NCBI GenBank assembly: GCA_026874595.1
Contig: CM049306.1
Coordinates: 29,813,519 to 29,877,518, forward strand
From: Sipunculus nudus
Lineage: Eukaryota > Annelida > Sipuncula > Golfingiida > Sipunculidae
Direction: 5' to 3'
DNA: 64,000 bases
Made by a program: the position numbers and the translations under genes. Positions 11,460 to 24,039 of this stretch are shown piece after piece. Position 1 is the first letter of the stretch; each line of letters opens with the position of its first letter. Below the pieces are notes generated by a model. That model saw only the letters and a program-made list of their open reading frames with translations. It had not been told where the DNA came from and made no database searches.

Positions 11460-11745
11460 GTGCTCGAGCCAGTCACAGGTCTCTGAAAATCCGGCTCGCA
11501 CTGGGTCCCTCAGCAACAACAAAGTAAGACAGACTGAGTTTTACAGGTAGATATTTAAGGTGGAAGTAGAGGACACTGATAGAGTTGAAGATCGTAGTGA
11601 GTGAGGTGGAGGAAGCTGAAGAACCTGGAGAGAACCACCAACCTTGGACTGGCCACTACAACCAATTCCAGTGGCTGCACCTGGGATCAAACCTGGGTTG
11701 CCAGCAGAGAAGGCCATGCATTTTACTGCTCAGCTGTCCAGACAA
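11460..11745 (-). mobile_element. tRNA-derived SINE (minus strand)
   Basis: Read on the minus strand from about 11745, the head GGACAGCTGAGCAGTAAAAT resembles a Pol III A box. CCCAGGTTTGATCCCAGG lies about 35-40 bp further and matches the B box (GGTTCRANYCC). A longer unrelated body with TTCTCTCCAGGTTCTTCAGC follows. Such a tRNA-like head with internal promoter marks a SINE. The 3' limit is uncertain. Confidence 0.5.
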
Positions 11746-11900
11746 CTATTAGGATATACTGAAAAAATTAAAATGCTTCATTATTCAGCATCTTTTTAAA
11801 AGAATCCAGGGTAAAAGTTTAGCTCTCTGGCTTCTTGGTATATGGCACAGCTCTAAAACAACATATTTCTGTGTTCATGTGCTGTAGAGAAAGTTTACCC

Positions 11901-11998
11901 TTGCCATTTCTTAAATTATACAAACTAGATTTACAGAATAATTCCATTTCTTGCCATTTCTTAAATTATACTAAGTAGATTTACAGAATAATTCCAGA
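11901..11998. repeat. 50-bp tandem duplication
   Basis: TTGCCATTTCTTAAATTATA starts at 11901 and again at 11951, and each copy continues to TAGATTTACAGAATAATTCC. The two copies differ at a few positions. Confidence 0.9.
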
Positions 11999-11999
11999 C

Positions 12000-14987
12000 C
12001 CGCCAACTAGTCTGATTTAAATGTATCTGGTCAAATTTCCCAAGATTTTTGGCAACACAATTGATTTAGTACAATTTTTGAATATTCTGGAAAAAGAAAT
12101 TCATTCTGCTAATCAATAGATTGCTTGCCAGCTGAAAATAAAACTTACGAAATAAAATATTATTTAATGTTTATAGTGATTTCTTTTCTTTTCATACATA
12201 TTATACTTTTTTAATCAAATTTCACATAAACCCAACACAAGACCTTGCCAATTGACTTGTCAGCTCTCAACATGTTTTTCAACAAGATAAAATTGTTTAC
12301 ATTTGCTCTTTATTGCTTGTTGGACATGAATTGTGTATCAGCAAGTGTATAACTTTGACTCAGTGGAAATATATATTCACAGTCAAGTAGCACTTCTTTC
12401 ACACTTGTCTGTTACTCATACATTACATACAGAGAGGAAATGATTTCCTGTCTTCAGTATGATTACACATGTACACACTGCACAGACTTCAAGTCAGGAT
12501 AACACTTGCAGCCTGTGAAGTCATTGACCCAGAGAGTTCAAAATATTTATAAAAATGCACATGTACTCTAGCAGCATTAAGATATGTCACATAGTTTACC
12601 TTTTAGATTTAATTTTTATAATTTTTGTAAAAATTGGTCTGGATATCGTGTGTTGGATAACATGAATAAGTTTCTGCCATTCTTTGAAAAAAAACCAAAA
12701 AAGTTCCATCCATCATTGTTGTGGAGTCATGTGCAAGTGAGTTGAAGTGGCATTACAGAAACCATGCAAATTGCATCCTCAGTACATTCAGTGTTCCAGT
12801 ATCATATTTATAAAACTGATGGTGCTGGAGCTCAGCCATTGTGAGGCAACTTCTCTATGGCCATGCATCTGAGACACCTGTATTTAGTTGTTAACTTATT
12901 CAAGTAATGATGCAATGTATGTCCTTGTATGGGTCATATTTAGGCGAGTCAAAAGAAATTTAATATTATTGGCGAAAGGTTGTTTTTCATCTTTTGTCTT
13001 ACAACTACAAAGGAGGTATTGTAACATATTCTCAAATTTGTGTTTGTCTTGCATATGGAAGTGAAACAATAGTCGTGAGCTTAGTTGCTTGTGAAAGAAG
13101 TAAGGTAATAAGCAAAATGAGTGGACAGTTTTAATGAAAAAGACTACAGAAAAAAGTAAAAAATCATAATTTTAAAGGCTTTCAGCAACTTTATTTACTT
13201 TTTAACATTTGTTTAAATAAATACGTAGTTTTCCAAGTCTATTGTTATCTATATATAAACTATAGCAGCCCTTGGAGGTGGTTGTGAAACTTGTGATAAA
13301 GAAGGTTTTGTCTGTTATACTCAGCATAAAGTGACAGTTTTGGAGTGAGACTATTATAATAAACTATATATCCTCCATAATCTTTGTTTGTACCTGACAC
13401 TATAAAGCAAGAGCCAGTGGATGATGTGTTATCCTTTTGTAACAGACCTGTTATTTAATATCCTATGAAAAAAAGTTCAGTGCTCTTGTTGGAGTCCTTT
13501 CCAGCCATTATATGATTAAAGTTTATACCCACCCGTAACTTGATTAAAACTTATTATCACTTCACTTAGCAGGCTTTATTGTTTGAAAGTGTACTTAGTT
13601 GGCCATTAGTGACATTCAGTGCCTATCCAAATGTCAGAAAATGTTTATTTTATGGTAATTTGAACCCATGCTGTGTTCTAAATTATTCATTTATTTTGTT
13701 AGGGACCCTATTATTGTCATAGGATTGAAAACTGATGTCACTGGCATGGGTCTGATGGCTTTCACAGGACTCTGTTGTTAAATGACACCATGTTGTTGTG
13801 AAATGTCACTAGATGGTGAACCTATATTTGAACAGGAGGTCAGATGATTTTAGAATAGTATGTTCTCTCATAAACAGGTAATATAACTTATTCTGAGTCT
13901 TTATCTATCAGGGAAGCTTGACAAAATGTGATACTTTCAGGATATTTGTTATTTACAATAATACCTCAGTTTCCTATCAGTGCCATCTTGTGTGCATTCT
14001 TAATAATTATTGTTGTACCTCCACCAGAACACCAGGAGGTAAATTTCATTTTGATTGCTGTTGGATGGTTACTTTGTATGTGTGTTGGCAACTTCGAGCA
14101 ACTACACTAAAAAAATTAAGAACAGTTTAAGAACAGGAGATTCACATTGAAGCAATGTTCAATTAAATTTTCGAGGAAGTCTGAAACACCATAATTAATA
14201 TATTTAAATTTAAGGGTGCTGAATCAGTGAAAGATAGGCCAGTTTGTTTGTCACGGCTGAGAGTGAATCATTCATTGTTATCAGGCACTACCTTTTTTCT
14301 GGCAGGCAGAGCTAATCTGTGATGCAGTCTTTAAGCTCAGTCTTGCAGCTTTGACTCATTCATTTCTTCCACTTAGGTCACATAACCAGAAGGAATGAGG
14401 TAAGCACGGTTAAAACTGTGGCTTAAAGGAGGAAGCAAAAGCGTGTACACAATTGATTCTCGGTAATACTTACCAACTACTCAAGTCCAGAATTTGTACT
14501 CAGTTACTTATGTATGTGTGTGTTTGCATACTCATGGTACAAGCAGCTATTCTTTACCATATTTAAACTGGTGCTTATTTACCATAGTTTAGTTGTGACA
14601 TTTATTTGCCATATACAAACCAATTACATGTAAAATACAAGTTATCAACAAGTCAGACTTATACATGTTTTACACTGGGTAACAGAGGCCATTTACCTTT
14701 TCAGTGTTGCCACGGCAACAAGTAGTCAAGTACTCAAGTTTGAGTTGGGTAACTTCTACTGAGTATTTAAGTGATTTTAGTCCCAAGGTTGTTACCTGTT
14801 TCAAGCATTTGTAAGCAATTATATGGTAATGTAACCAAGTAAGATGAAAAAAAAGTGGTTGTGTGATTAATTTGAAGGAAGACAAGACCATTCATCCATA
14901 CCCTATACAGTAACCCTTTGATAGAAAAAAACTGATGAAAAATTCTGGTCAAGTGAATCTGCTATATCAGTTTCAAATAAAAAAATT
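12000..14987. other. Unique, CpG-poor, intron-like stretch
   Basis: I count two CpG in 12001-12480. No exon, repeat family or array is recognised. Overlapping short frames at 13918-14130 have no recognisable product. A CTCF-like ACTAGATGGTG string occurs at about 13808. Confidence 0.5.
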
Positions 14988-15913
14988 TAGCTCAGCTGAC
15001 TAAATGTCATCAAAATTCTAAGCTATAGTGATCATTCTTTGTCTGGTGTCCATCTGTCTATCCGTTGGTTAACCAGGCACAAATCATAACCACTGGACCT
15101 GGAATCTTCATGCAGGGAGGTTCATGAAAAGTCTCCCTGGAAACCTGAAATTAGGTCTCTGTTACCCATATTCTCCATGCTATGGGGCTTATAAAGAACC
15201 CCCCCCCCTGAATAATTAAAAATTTGTACAAAGGCTCTGAACAACTAATGCATTGATCACAATGATTCTTTGCATGATATTGATCATGGAGTTTTTCATC
15301 ATTTCCTGAAGGATAGTGGTGCTGTCTGGATTTAAAAAAATTTTTTATGCATTTTGTTCTCTCTTTTTAGACCTTTAAAGATGCAGTCATCTGTTAACAG
15401 GGCACAAATTCTAACCACTGGGCCAGGAATCTTCTAAATTGACATCGAGGGACGTCCATAAAAAGTGTCCATGGAAACCTGAAATAGGTCTCCGCTACCC
15501 ATATTCTCTGAGCTATGGGGCTTTTATGCAACCCCCCCCCCCCCCAGAATAACTGAAAATTTGATACAAAAGCAGCTCACAGATCATAACCATTGGACCT
15601 AGAATCTTCTAACTTGACATCCTGAGAATTCCTCAAAATTTCTCCTCAGAAACCTGAGATTAGGTTACTGTGACTTATATTCTCTGAGTTACGAGGCATA
15701 ATTTCTAGAAATAATGCAAAATACACACAAATCGCCAGATTCCTTGGGAACAACTGAATGGATTGTCATCAAATTTGATGTGCTTATTGGTCTTTATGAA
15801 CATAAGCTAATATGCCTGAACAATGATGCCACTTACATAATATTAATTAGTTGCCTATGCAAGGACATATTAACATGTCAGTCGGCTGATCGTCATGACC
15901 CATGGGTCACTTG
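14988..15913 (+). mobile_element. Helentron-like non-autonomous element, end type 1 (HLT-1a)
   Basis: Begins TAGCTCAGCTGAC after T residues. Ends with a diverged inverted partner (GTCGGCTGATC, about 15881-15892) and the perfect 14-bp palindrome TGACCCATGGGTCA (15896-15909), then CTTG before TT. The interior holds three partial units of a repeat starting GGCACAAATCATAACCACTGG (15076, 15401, 15576), with C-rich gaps (C8; C14 at 15532-15545). A 5' subterminal inverted repeat, a 3' partner plus hairpin and a T-rich target match the known architecture of Helentron-associated interspersed elements (HINEs, such as bivalve 'pearl' repeats). No replicase is present. Confidence 0.55.
15532..15545. repeat. 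Poly-C tract (14 C)
   Basis: Homopolymer inside the HLT-1a element, at the same relative place as C runs at about 15200 and 32408. Confidence 0.85.
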
Positions 15914-16258
15914 TTATTTGGTGCCTTATGTCTCAGAGGATTTGTAAAAAACTGTTGAAGATATTGCATAGTAAGGCCTGAACATTCCAATTTCATACCA
16001 CAGGCAGTGTGAAGCAAACTTGCACCACATGGGACTTTATAGATGCTGATAGCTAAAATTTTTCATGTAAGACTACTTGTTTAAAGTGAGACTGTTGATC
16101 ATTGTTTAATAGATATTGATTAAGGATAATAGTAGAGTCAAACAGATCAGAAGATGTGTAATTAATAAAAAATTATGATAAGGGGAAGTAAACCCTGGGC
16201 TGAAGAAAGTGTTCAAAGTTGGTGCCCTGGAATGTTAATTCAACCTGTATTTTTATTA
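15914..16258. other. Non-coding stretch between two elements
   Basis: No gene or repeat is recognised. Confidence 0.5.
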
Positions 16259-17443
16259 GCGAACCTGTGAGCATATGCGATGGTGTGGCGGTGTCGGTTG
16301 TTAAACCAAAAATGGCGGGAGCTAGCATCACCAAATTTTATAATTAGTCCTATAAATCACTTTTTTTGCTTATTTTGTGCTTTCTGCATTTAATCTGCAG
16401 GTTTAATGTATTGGGCTGAAATTTTGCATGTCCATAGATCTTGGTTCCCTCCATTTTATATCCAAGACTGGTGGAGCCATCTGCAATCATTTTTGTGATG
16501 TGTCCATCTGTGTGTTTGCTTTGGGTGAAATTTGCTCATATCGCAGGAGTGGTTCTATGTATTGGTCTGAAATTTGGTTTGTTCATCAGTGTTGGAGATT
16601 TCTTATAGACTAAACAGGTGGCACATCCTAGCTTCCAATTTTTAGCGTACCTGTGAGCTTATGCGATGGTGCAGCGTCGTCCGTCGTGCGTCGTGTGTAC
16701 GTTAACCATAGCTATCTCAAAAATGGCAGAAGCTAGCATCACCAAATTTTTTGCAAATAATCAGTCATCTGAACAACTCTGCTGGATTTTGTTTATTTTT
16801 TTTTCTAACTGCATTTTCTTAGATTTTATAGGGAAAAAGCTAAAAAAGCTTTAAAAATCTTCTTCTCCAAAACTGTCTAGCCAAATGGTCGAATATTTTC
16901 ACAGAAATGATCCCTGGAACAATCTTTCTCAAGTTTGTTCGAATCGTTCCAGTTCGGAGATTTTTGGCCGAGTTACAGGAGGTTGAACTTTGTCATCTGT
17001 CCAAAAAAGCACACTAAAATTAAAATCTCAGACACAGCTAGAGCTATAATCACCAAATTTTATACCAATGTTTGTCATATATGTCATATCTGAAATTGAG
17101 GTATTGGTGGCGCCACCTACATTGATGTGTTTTTACAAGCGAAAATGTAATTTTAAACTCTTCTAGCTTATACACTGATTTATGATGAAATTGTTAAGCT
17201 GATTGGTTTAAACTTTACAAGAATTATTCTATGGTAGGGTTCTGCCAGTTTTATAAGAATAGATTGGGTAAATACAGCTTTAAAAAAGCATTGTAGCCAA
17301 TTGAAAAAGGCTTTCTGTGTTTGAAAACAGATTTAACAACATGCTGAGTTTCAGCAGCCAAGTCAAGAGGTCACTCAGTACAAACAGGTGGGGTCCAGAC
17401 ATCACCATGGCAACTGACCTTGCTCTGGCGGGTGTCTAGACAA

Positions 17444-17465
17444 TGTGTCTAGACGTCTAGACACA
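17444..17465. repeat. 22-bp perfect palindrome
   Basis: GTGTCTAGACGTCTAGACAC (17445-17464) is self-complementary and extends by one T/A pair on each side. It is immediately preceded by a third TGTCTAGACA string. Confidence 0.9.
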
Positions 17466-17479
17466 GCATCTAGATGCAG

Positions 17480-18057
17480 AATTCCCAGATTATTGGAACT
17501 ATATCTTTTAACTGTTTGAAAAAACTTGGTTTGCATTTTAAGTGAATTGGGTTTATCATCAGGTCACATGTGAACTGCGCCCTCATTTTTTGGTTGACCT
17601 CTGACCTTTCCTCACTGCCCAGCGTCCATTTGTGTGTCTGTTTCCACACATAAACCCACATATCTCGGGAACCGTTTGACTGATTGGGCCAAAATTGTGC
17701 TTGTGTATAGATCTCACATAGCTCTTCGTCATAGGCAAAACTTGTGGCGCCACCTGCAACCACTTAAGCACAGCGTCCATCTGTTCATCTGCCTTGGGAT
17801 AAAATCACTCATATCTCAGCAGTGGTTTGACTTATCCACCTGAAATTGTTTTGAGGTTTATACATCCTGGACAATTTTCTCAATTTTATGACAGGTTGCA
17901 CCACCTATGTTCAAGTTTTTTGCCACAGACATCCATGCTAATATGCAACACACCTCACTCTATTCCCCTTGCCACTTAATCCATGCCTCACTTCACCTGT
18001 CCCACTCTGATTTCTGCGGATACACATAGTCGCTTGTCGACTACCCATATTCTAGTT
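17480..18057 (-). repeat. Left arm of large inverted repeat
   Basis: Its complement aligns with 19059-20730. Matching landmarks are the end hairpin TAGTCGACAAGCGACTA, GATATGAGC-type strings, GGTGGCGCCAC, the GTGTGGAAACAGACGCACAA-like segment, and GGTCACATGTGAAC. This arm holds one copy of the internal unit; the right arm holds about five. Confidence 0.75.
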
Positions 18058-18227
18058 TTATAATGTCCTAGTCTGAAACTGGCAGGTCTGAATCATCCAA
18101 TTTGCAGAAATCATAATGACTAAGGTAGATATGCAGGACTTAAGAGGATCAGTATTAAATTTATAAAATAAACCTCCATTCATACTCCCAAACTTTGCAC
18201 AGGTTTGCATTATGCCTGTAGGCCTTG

Positions 18228-18545
18228 TTGTAGAATTCATGAATGCCCTTTTCTCAGGAGCCATTTGCTGTTTTGGCCTGAAATTGTGCATGTCCATAGA
18301 TCTTGAATTTCTCCATCTTGTATTCAAGACTGGTGGTGCCATCTGCAATAGTTTTTGCAGGGTGTCTGTCTGTTTACTTTGGGCAAAAATCACTCATAAT
18401 AGTCATATCTGAGGAGTGGATGGATGGATGTATTAGCCAGAAATTTGGGCATATTTATCCGTCATGGATAGCTTTGTGGTAGACCAGACAGGTGGTGCCA
18501 CGCATATAGGTCCGATCACTTGACATAGACGGCAACTCATGTAAC
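18228..18545 (+). repeat. Fragment of the HLT-type internal repeat
   Basis: GAAATTGTGCATGTCCATAG ... AAGACTGGTGGTGCCATCTGC matches 16420-16490 and, more loosely, 32705-33045. It is a free fragment of the same internal unit, with no ends visible. Confidence 0.55.
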
Positions 18546-19058
18546 TACCAGTTGATTCAAGTTAACCCAGCAGGCAGCAATATCAGCAGGCCGAAAAGGG
18601 ACAAGCAGCTGCACGTAAGTTGGAAGATGTACATTTGTGAAAAATAATTATTTTAACCAAAAAGAAATTGTCAACTATCCTAGAGCTTACTGAAACCCTA
18701 AGCGCTGACCACAAACTTGGTTAGAGTATCTTAATTCTGGTGCCCTGTAATTATTACTTAATAATATAAACTCTTGGAGAATTTTAGAACACATTATTTT
18801 ATGCATTCTAAGAACACATTTTTTAATGCCCAGCATTTTATGAATCCCTAAGGTCTAACTTTAAATTATATGAAAAAATATATATCTCCCAATTTAAGCT
18901 GGGCATTATTTGATGGTTATTTGAAAGACAAAGAATTCAGTCAGTGTACCATATATATATTTGCTTAAGTAATTCAAGGCATCCAACAATTTTCTGTATG
19001 AAAATGAAATTTTAATGCTAACCTCCCCCCACCCCCCCTTTTGATGTCTGCTGTGTAC
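18546..19058. other. Spacer between inverted-repeat arms
   Basis: Unique AT-rich sequence. Short C runs (CCCCCC, CCCCCCC) occur at about 19024-19037. No gene. Confidence 0.5.
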
Positions 19059-20730
19059 AACTAGAATACGGGTAGTCGACAAGCGACTATGTGTATCCGC
19101 CTAAATCAGAGTGGAACGGGTGAAGTGAGGCATGGATTGAGTGGCAAGGGGAAATAGAGTGTTGCATATTAGCATGGATGTCTGCAGCCAAATTGTGTAT
19201 GTAGGGTGCCCCCCACCCTAAAATCCAGAAAGCTGTCCAAGTTGTATACATATGCAAAATTTAAGGCAGATAAGTCAAACCACTACATGTATATGAGTGA
19301 TTTTAGCCCGTGGCAGACAAACAGATGGACGCTGAGCAAAAATGGTTGCAGGTGGCGCCACCAGTTTTGCATATAATAAAGAGCTATGTGAGAACTATAC
19401 ACATGCAAAACTTTGGCCCAATCGGTCAAACGGTTCCCAAGATATGAGCTTGGATGTCTGCTGCATAAACTAGAATGCAGGTGGCGCCACCTGTCATAAA
19501 ATCAAGAGAGCTGTCGGGGATGTATAAACCTGCAAAATTTTAGGCAGATATGTCAAACCACTGCCAGGATACGAGTGATTTTATCCCCTGGCAGACAAAC
19601 AGACAGGAGCTGTGCAAAAATGGCTGCAGGTGGCACCACCAGTTTTGCGTATGATGCAGAGCAATGTGAGATCTATACACATGCAAAATTTTGGCCCAAT
19701 CGGTCAAACGGTTCCCGAGATATGAGCTTGGATGTCTGCAGCGTAAACGTGAATGTAGGTGGCGCCACCTTTCATAAAATCAGAAAAGCTATCCAGGATG
19801 TATACGCATGCCGAATTTCAGGTGAATTAGTCAAGTCACTGCAGAGATATGAGTGATTTTAACTCAAGGCAGACGAACAGATGGACACTGTGCAAACATG
19901 GTCGCAGGTGGCGCCACCATTTTTCATGTATGTTATAAAGCTCTCCAAGGGCTACATTTGTGCAAAAAAACGTTCCTGATCGGTCAAACGGTTCCCGAGA
20001 TATGAGCTTGGATGTCTGCAACGTAAACGTGAATGTAGGTGGCGCCACCTGTCATAAAATCAGAAAAGCTATCCAGGATGTATACGCATGCCGAATTTCA
20101 GGTGAATTAGTCAAGTCACTGCAGAGATATGAGTGATTTTAACCCAAGGCAAACGAACAGATGGACACTGTGCAAACATGGTTGCAGGTGGTGCCACCAT
20201 TTTTTGTGTATGTTATAAAGCTCTCCAAGGGCTACATTTGTGCAAAAAAATTTTCCTGATCGGTCAAACGGTTTCCGAGATATGAGCTTGGATGTCTGCA
20301 GCGTAAACGTGAATGAAGGTGGCGCCACCTGTCATAAAATCAGAAAAGCTATCCAGGATGTATACGCATGCCGAATTTCAGGTGAATTAGTCTAGTCACT
20401 GCAGAGATATGAGTGATTTTAACCCAAGGCAGACGAACAGATGGACACTGTGCAAACATGGTTGCAGGTGGCGCCACCATTTTTTGTGTATGTTATAAAG
20501 CTCTCCAAGGGCGACATTTGTGCAAAAAAATTTTCCTGATCAGTCAAAGGTTCCGGAGATATGTGGGTTTATGTGTGGAAACAGACGCACAAACGGATGC
20601 AGAGCGCAGAGGAAAGGTCAGAGGTCAAAACAAAATCGGGGCGCAGCAGTTCACATGTGACCTGAACATAATCCCGGGTTTCGTAAAATTCCGCCCAGCG
20701 GTAACGGAGGAGTTCTCCGGACACCTAAGC
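19059..20730 (+). repeat. Right arm of large inverted repeat, with ~280-bp tandem array
   Basis: Starts AACTAGAATACGGGTAGTCG and the hairpin TAGTCG-ACAAG-CGACTA, the inverse of 18010-18057. The string GATATGAGCTTGGATGTCTG recurs at 19441, 19719, 19999 and 20279, giving a 278-280 bp period. Each unit has two half-modules, each with a GGTGGCGCCACC core, spaced alternately about 130 and 149 bp (19351, 19480, about 19629 degenerate, 19758, 19908, 20038, about 20188 degenerate, 20318, 20468). After 20560 the arm continues as single-copy sequence complementary to 17480-17640. Confidence 0.8.
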
Positions 20731-22220
20731 GGCGGTGGCGTGCAGCTGAAAACATAGTATCTGCAAAACTCTGTTTTGGCGGATACAATTACTATATATG
20801 CAGAACTGTTTATCAGCGTTGCCGGAGGCCACTAATGTTTTATGACTGAGGAGAGAGCTCTTACTCATATTTTCTAGCTCATGACTGACATTGTAGTCCA
20901 TTTGTGTCACATTAGCATGATACACAACTGCACATTAATCAGCTATTCTAGTGGGCTGTATCAGATATTGATAATAATAGGTGATGTTTTTCTCCATGAG
21001 CCAATGACAGATCTATAAAAGTGGTGGGACTGACTTTATTGATGCAGACTGGAGCATTTATCATGTACTACTGTATAATGGATATATAGTTGTGGTAAGT
21101 TCATAATGCTACAAATGGTGCTGTGTGTTAAAAAATTATAAAATGGTGTAATAGTCTTCATACATTTGCTTTATTGAGTTTTGTTGTGGTATTTTGAATG
21201 TATATATGTTGACATTATATTAGCATGTGCCTATGTGTTTTCATGGTAATTCAAACTTATAATTTTCAAATTTGATGTTTTATAAAGATGCACACATGTA
21301 TGTAAAATTCCATGCAGAATTTTTTAATCATTTGATGTAACTTATAGTTCAACAGTCATTTTGAAAATTTGATTCTGGTTGCCATGCCGTGAGTTCATTG
21401 TATCCCATGGTCAACTGTCCACCATTGCAGATGTTTCAGCCTGTAACCATGGTGATGACCTGACATTACCTGGTAAACTAATAAAGATGGCTTTGCTCAC
21501 AAAGACCTATCATATGCCTCAGACTCAGTCATAATGCTATATGATTAAAAATTACTGGAAAATTTACATTCAGAGGTTTATTCACTGAAAGTGCAACATT
21601 TGTTAGGAATATTATTATCCATTAACCATGAAAGTAAATAAAGATTTGTTTTTCATATTTTTTTCAAAAGCCACATATTTTCAAGTCATATTTTGCCACA
21701 CAGACCTTCACCCCTACCTCTGCTATCCCCACTCTCCTGTCATGCCTCTTGACAGTTTTGTTACCAAGTTGATTATTTAATGTTTATCATGAAGGTACTT
21801 AAATTAAGATAAAATTTCCTCATAGCATTATCCAAAGTAGTCTTTTGTACATGAATAACCATAAATTTAAGCCCATCCTGATGGTAGCTGCTAGCTTTAT
21901 AGTTATTCTTGCAGGCAGCTGACACTAGTACTGAGTTGAATTTAGATGTTGTGAAAATCAATATCATAGTTAGATGATTGGTTTTTGTGCGTTTTGAGGT
22001 GAATAGGAAGATGATTGTGCTGAAACAATCAGTGTAGAAATTCACAAGTTAAGCTTACAGACTGGTTATGGATGGACCACATATCTGACAGTGTGACAAA
22101 GAAGTACCTGGTTGCCTCAGTGCTTGTCAGCCTCTATTGTATTGCCAGAGTGACCGGAAGATGATACAGATGAGGCAGGACCAGAGGGTGTGTTGTGGAG
22201 AGGACCTGTGGGGGTTGGAT
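20731..22220. other. Unique, CpG-poor stretch
   Basis: No exon or repeat family is recognised. A 33-codon open stretch behind an AG at about 22057 was considered and rejected. Confidence 0.5.
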
Positions 22221-22315
22221 ATAGGTTACCAGTAGTGGTTTGATAGTAGTTTGAGCACTGGACTCTAAAATTGGGGGTATCAGGTTCAGGTCTCAGTGAG
22301 TGGAAAAAAGTGAAG
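22221..22315 (+). mobile_element. tRNA-like SINE head (plus strand)
   Basis: GATAGTAGTTTGAGCACTGG resembles an A-box region, and CAGGTTCAGGTCTC 25-30 bp later resembles a B box. The layout is that of a tRNA-derived head, but diverged. The body and tail are not delimited. Confidence 0.35.
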
Positions 22316-23234
22316 ATCAGGTCAGGCTATCAGGACAAATGTTGATATTGATTATCTGTCCTAGGTCAGTGATCACATATCAAAATGTTAATTCTGGGTA
22401 TCACGAAAAATGTTAATATTGAAAATCTGTTCAGTGTGTGTGCGTCTTTACTATAAAGACTTTAGTCAGACTTTTAACCAAAATTAAACTAGTCTAATCC
22501 AAAAATTATTTGTATGTTGTTCCTTGAACCATTGCCCACCCTTCCTCAGAATTTGATTGAAATTCATTGAAAAATTTTACAGTTACAGCATAGACACACA
22601 AACTAACAGATAGTTATACAAAGATGATTACATAACCTCAGCCACCTTCATTGATGGAGTTAGTAACAGTGGTCCATATAATTAAATGTATTTTATCTAT
22701 CAGAATCCTGTTGAGGCAGGTCAATCACTAATTCAGGTTTGAGCAAGAAAAATTGGACATTGGTCAAGGCTGTGGTAATTGCCTTGAATTCTGTGCTGCA
22801 GCATTTGTATTGAAATTAAAGATTGTTATATTTCAAAGCCTAACCCTTTCTTCCCCCATCCACCCTTGTGAGTACCCACCTCAAGCATCAAGGGCACACA
22901 GGGGATGCTTTTTATTGTAACTCTTTTCTCAAGTCTACCAGACTGTGTGAGGACTTTACATTTTGCTGTTAGTGACATTTAAATATCTCCTTGGAATACT
23001 GGCAGATATCTATATATAGATTTTAATGGTTGTTGGAGTCCTTTTATAACATTGAGTGTATTATGTATCGAGCATAACAAGTGTATGGCTGGCAAGGACA
23101 TGTTTATATTCTGTGTAGGAAACTAATTTTCCAGGAATAGTATTTCAAGGATATAGAGTTTGCAAAAAACTTCCAGTCTTCAGTAGGACAGTGGGTCTTA
23201 CTGTAGAAAACTTATCACTGACATTCCATGAAAA
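22316..23234. other. Unique, CpG-poor stretch
   Basis: No gene or family is recognised. Confidence 0.5.
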
Positions 23235-23628
23235 GTACCTCAAGTAAGGGTTTTACCCAGCACCTGGGTATAATGGGCGTTTTATCATGGATAAAACAAG
23301 GGCTGGGAAAAATAGGTCTTACCAAGGTATCAATTACCCAGGTTTCCTCGGTTTTATCCCTAATTCCTACTGATAAGAGTGACATACTCTGCACAGCCAA
23401 ACATGGGTTACAGTGTGACTGGTAAATGGCTCCTTTTATACAGGGGTGATGTGGTCAGAGCCACTTTGTTGTCATCAATATTCACAAAATGTGTGCTGAC
23501 CAATTAGAAAGAAACAAAGCCTCTGTTATGATATCTAAAAGCTTATAAAAAAACAGGGAAAAACTTGGGTAAAACCCTTTATTAAACCTTAAAACATAAA
23601 TTAACTGGGTAAAACATTTCAAAGGTAC
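23235..23628. mobile_element. MITE-like element with GTACCT...GTTTTACCCAG inverted ends
   Basis: The left end GTACCTCAAGTAAGGGTTTT followed by ACCCAG, and the complement of the right end GTACCTTTGAAATGTTTTAC followed by CCAG, are inverted over about 25 bp. Extra GGGTTTTACCC-like strings lie near the right end (23567-23580). No coding capacity; superfamily unknown. Confidence 0.5.
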
Positions 23629-24039
23629 ATACTATCATCAGGAAAATTTACCTGTAGAACCTTCATGCTTTCATTTTTGTCTCTCCCATTGCCTAAGCTA
23701 CAGTCAACGAATGACATAGAAATGGTGAGCGCCTGTCTGTCTGTCCATGTGAAATATGATTTAATCACAATAACATGCAAACAATTTTACATATAATTAA
23801 CATACACCATAAATGTATTCCATGGAAAGCTAGATCAGGTATGGATGATCTTTGCACAATTTCCAAGGTCATTGACAATCTTGCTAAAATGAGTTTAGCA
23901 CAAATAAGTCTAAAAGAATATGAGCCAGTCACCATACTCACACTTATTGATGAATCTCATGAAGGGCAAGGTCAAGTATAAATGGGGATCACCTTGACAT
24001 TTTTCAGGGTCACCATAATGATCTTTATTAAATGAACTA
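23629..24039. other. Unique stretch
   Basis: No gene is recognised. A 68-codon frame at 23775-23981 has no recognisable product. Confidence 0.45.

Larger units (their letters stand above)
16259..18227 (+). mobile_element. Helentron-like non-autonomous element, end type 2 (HLT-2a)
   Basis: Opens with TTAGCGAACCTGTGAGC (16257-16273). A second opening of the same type (TTAGCGTACCTGTGAGC) lies at 16643, so there are two nested or tandem 5' ends. The 3' end carries the inverted partner ACAGGTTTGC (18199-18208), the hairpin GCC-TGTA-GGC (18214-18223) and CTTG before TT. The interior contains GGTGGCGCCACC (17106-17117), related TGGTGGAGCCATCTGC units and the left arm of a large inverted repeat (17480-18057). 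No protein is encoded. Confidence 0.5.

Noticed and set aside
16259-20730. One large palindrome formed by a single fold-back transposon
   Set aside because: Arms are unequal (one versus five units) and end in separate element-like hairpins, so two head-to-head insertions explain it better.
22057-22170. 33-codon open stretch behind an AG acceptor, hydrophobic
   Set aside because: Too short, no donor in frame, no homology recognised.
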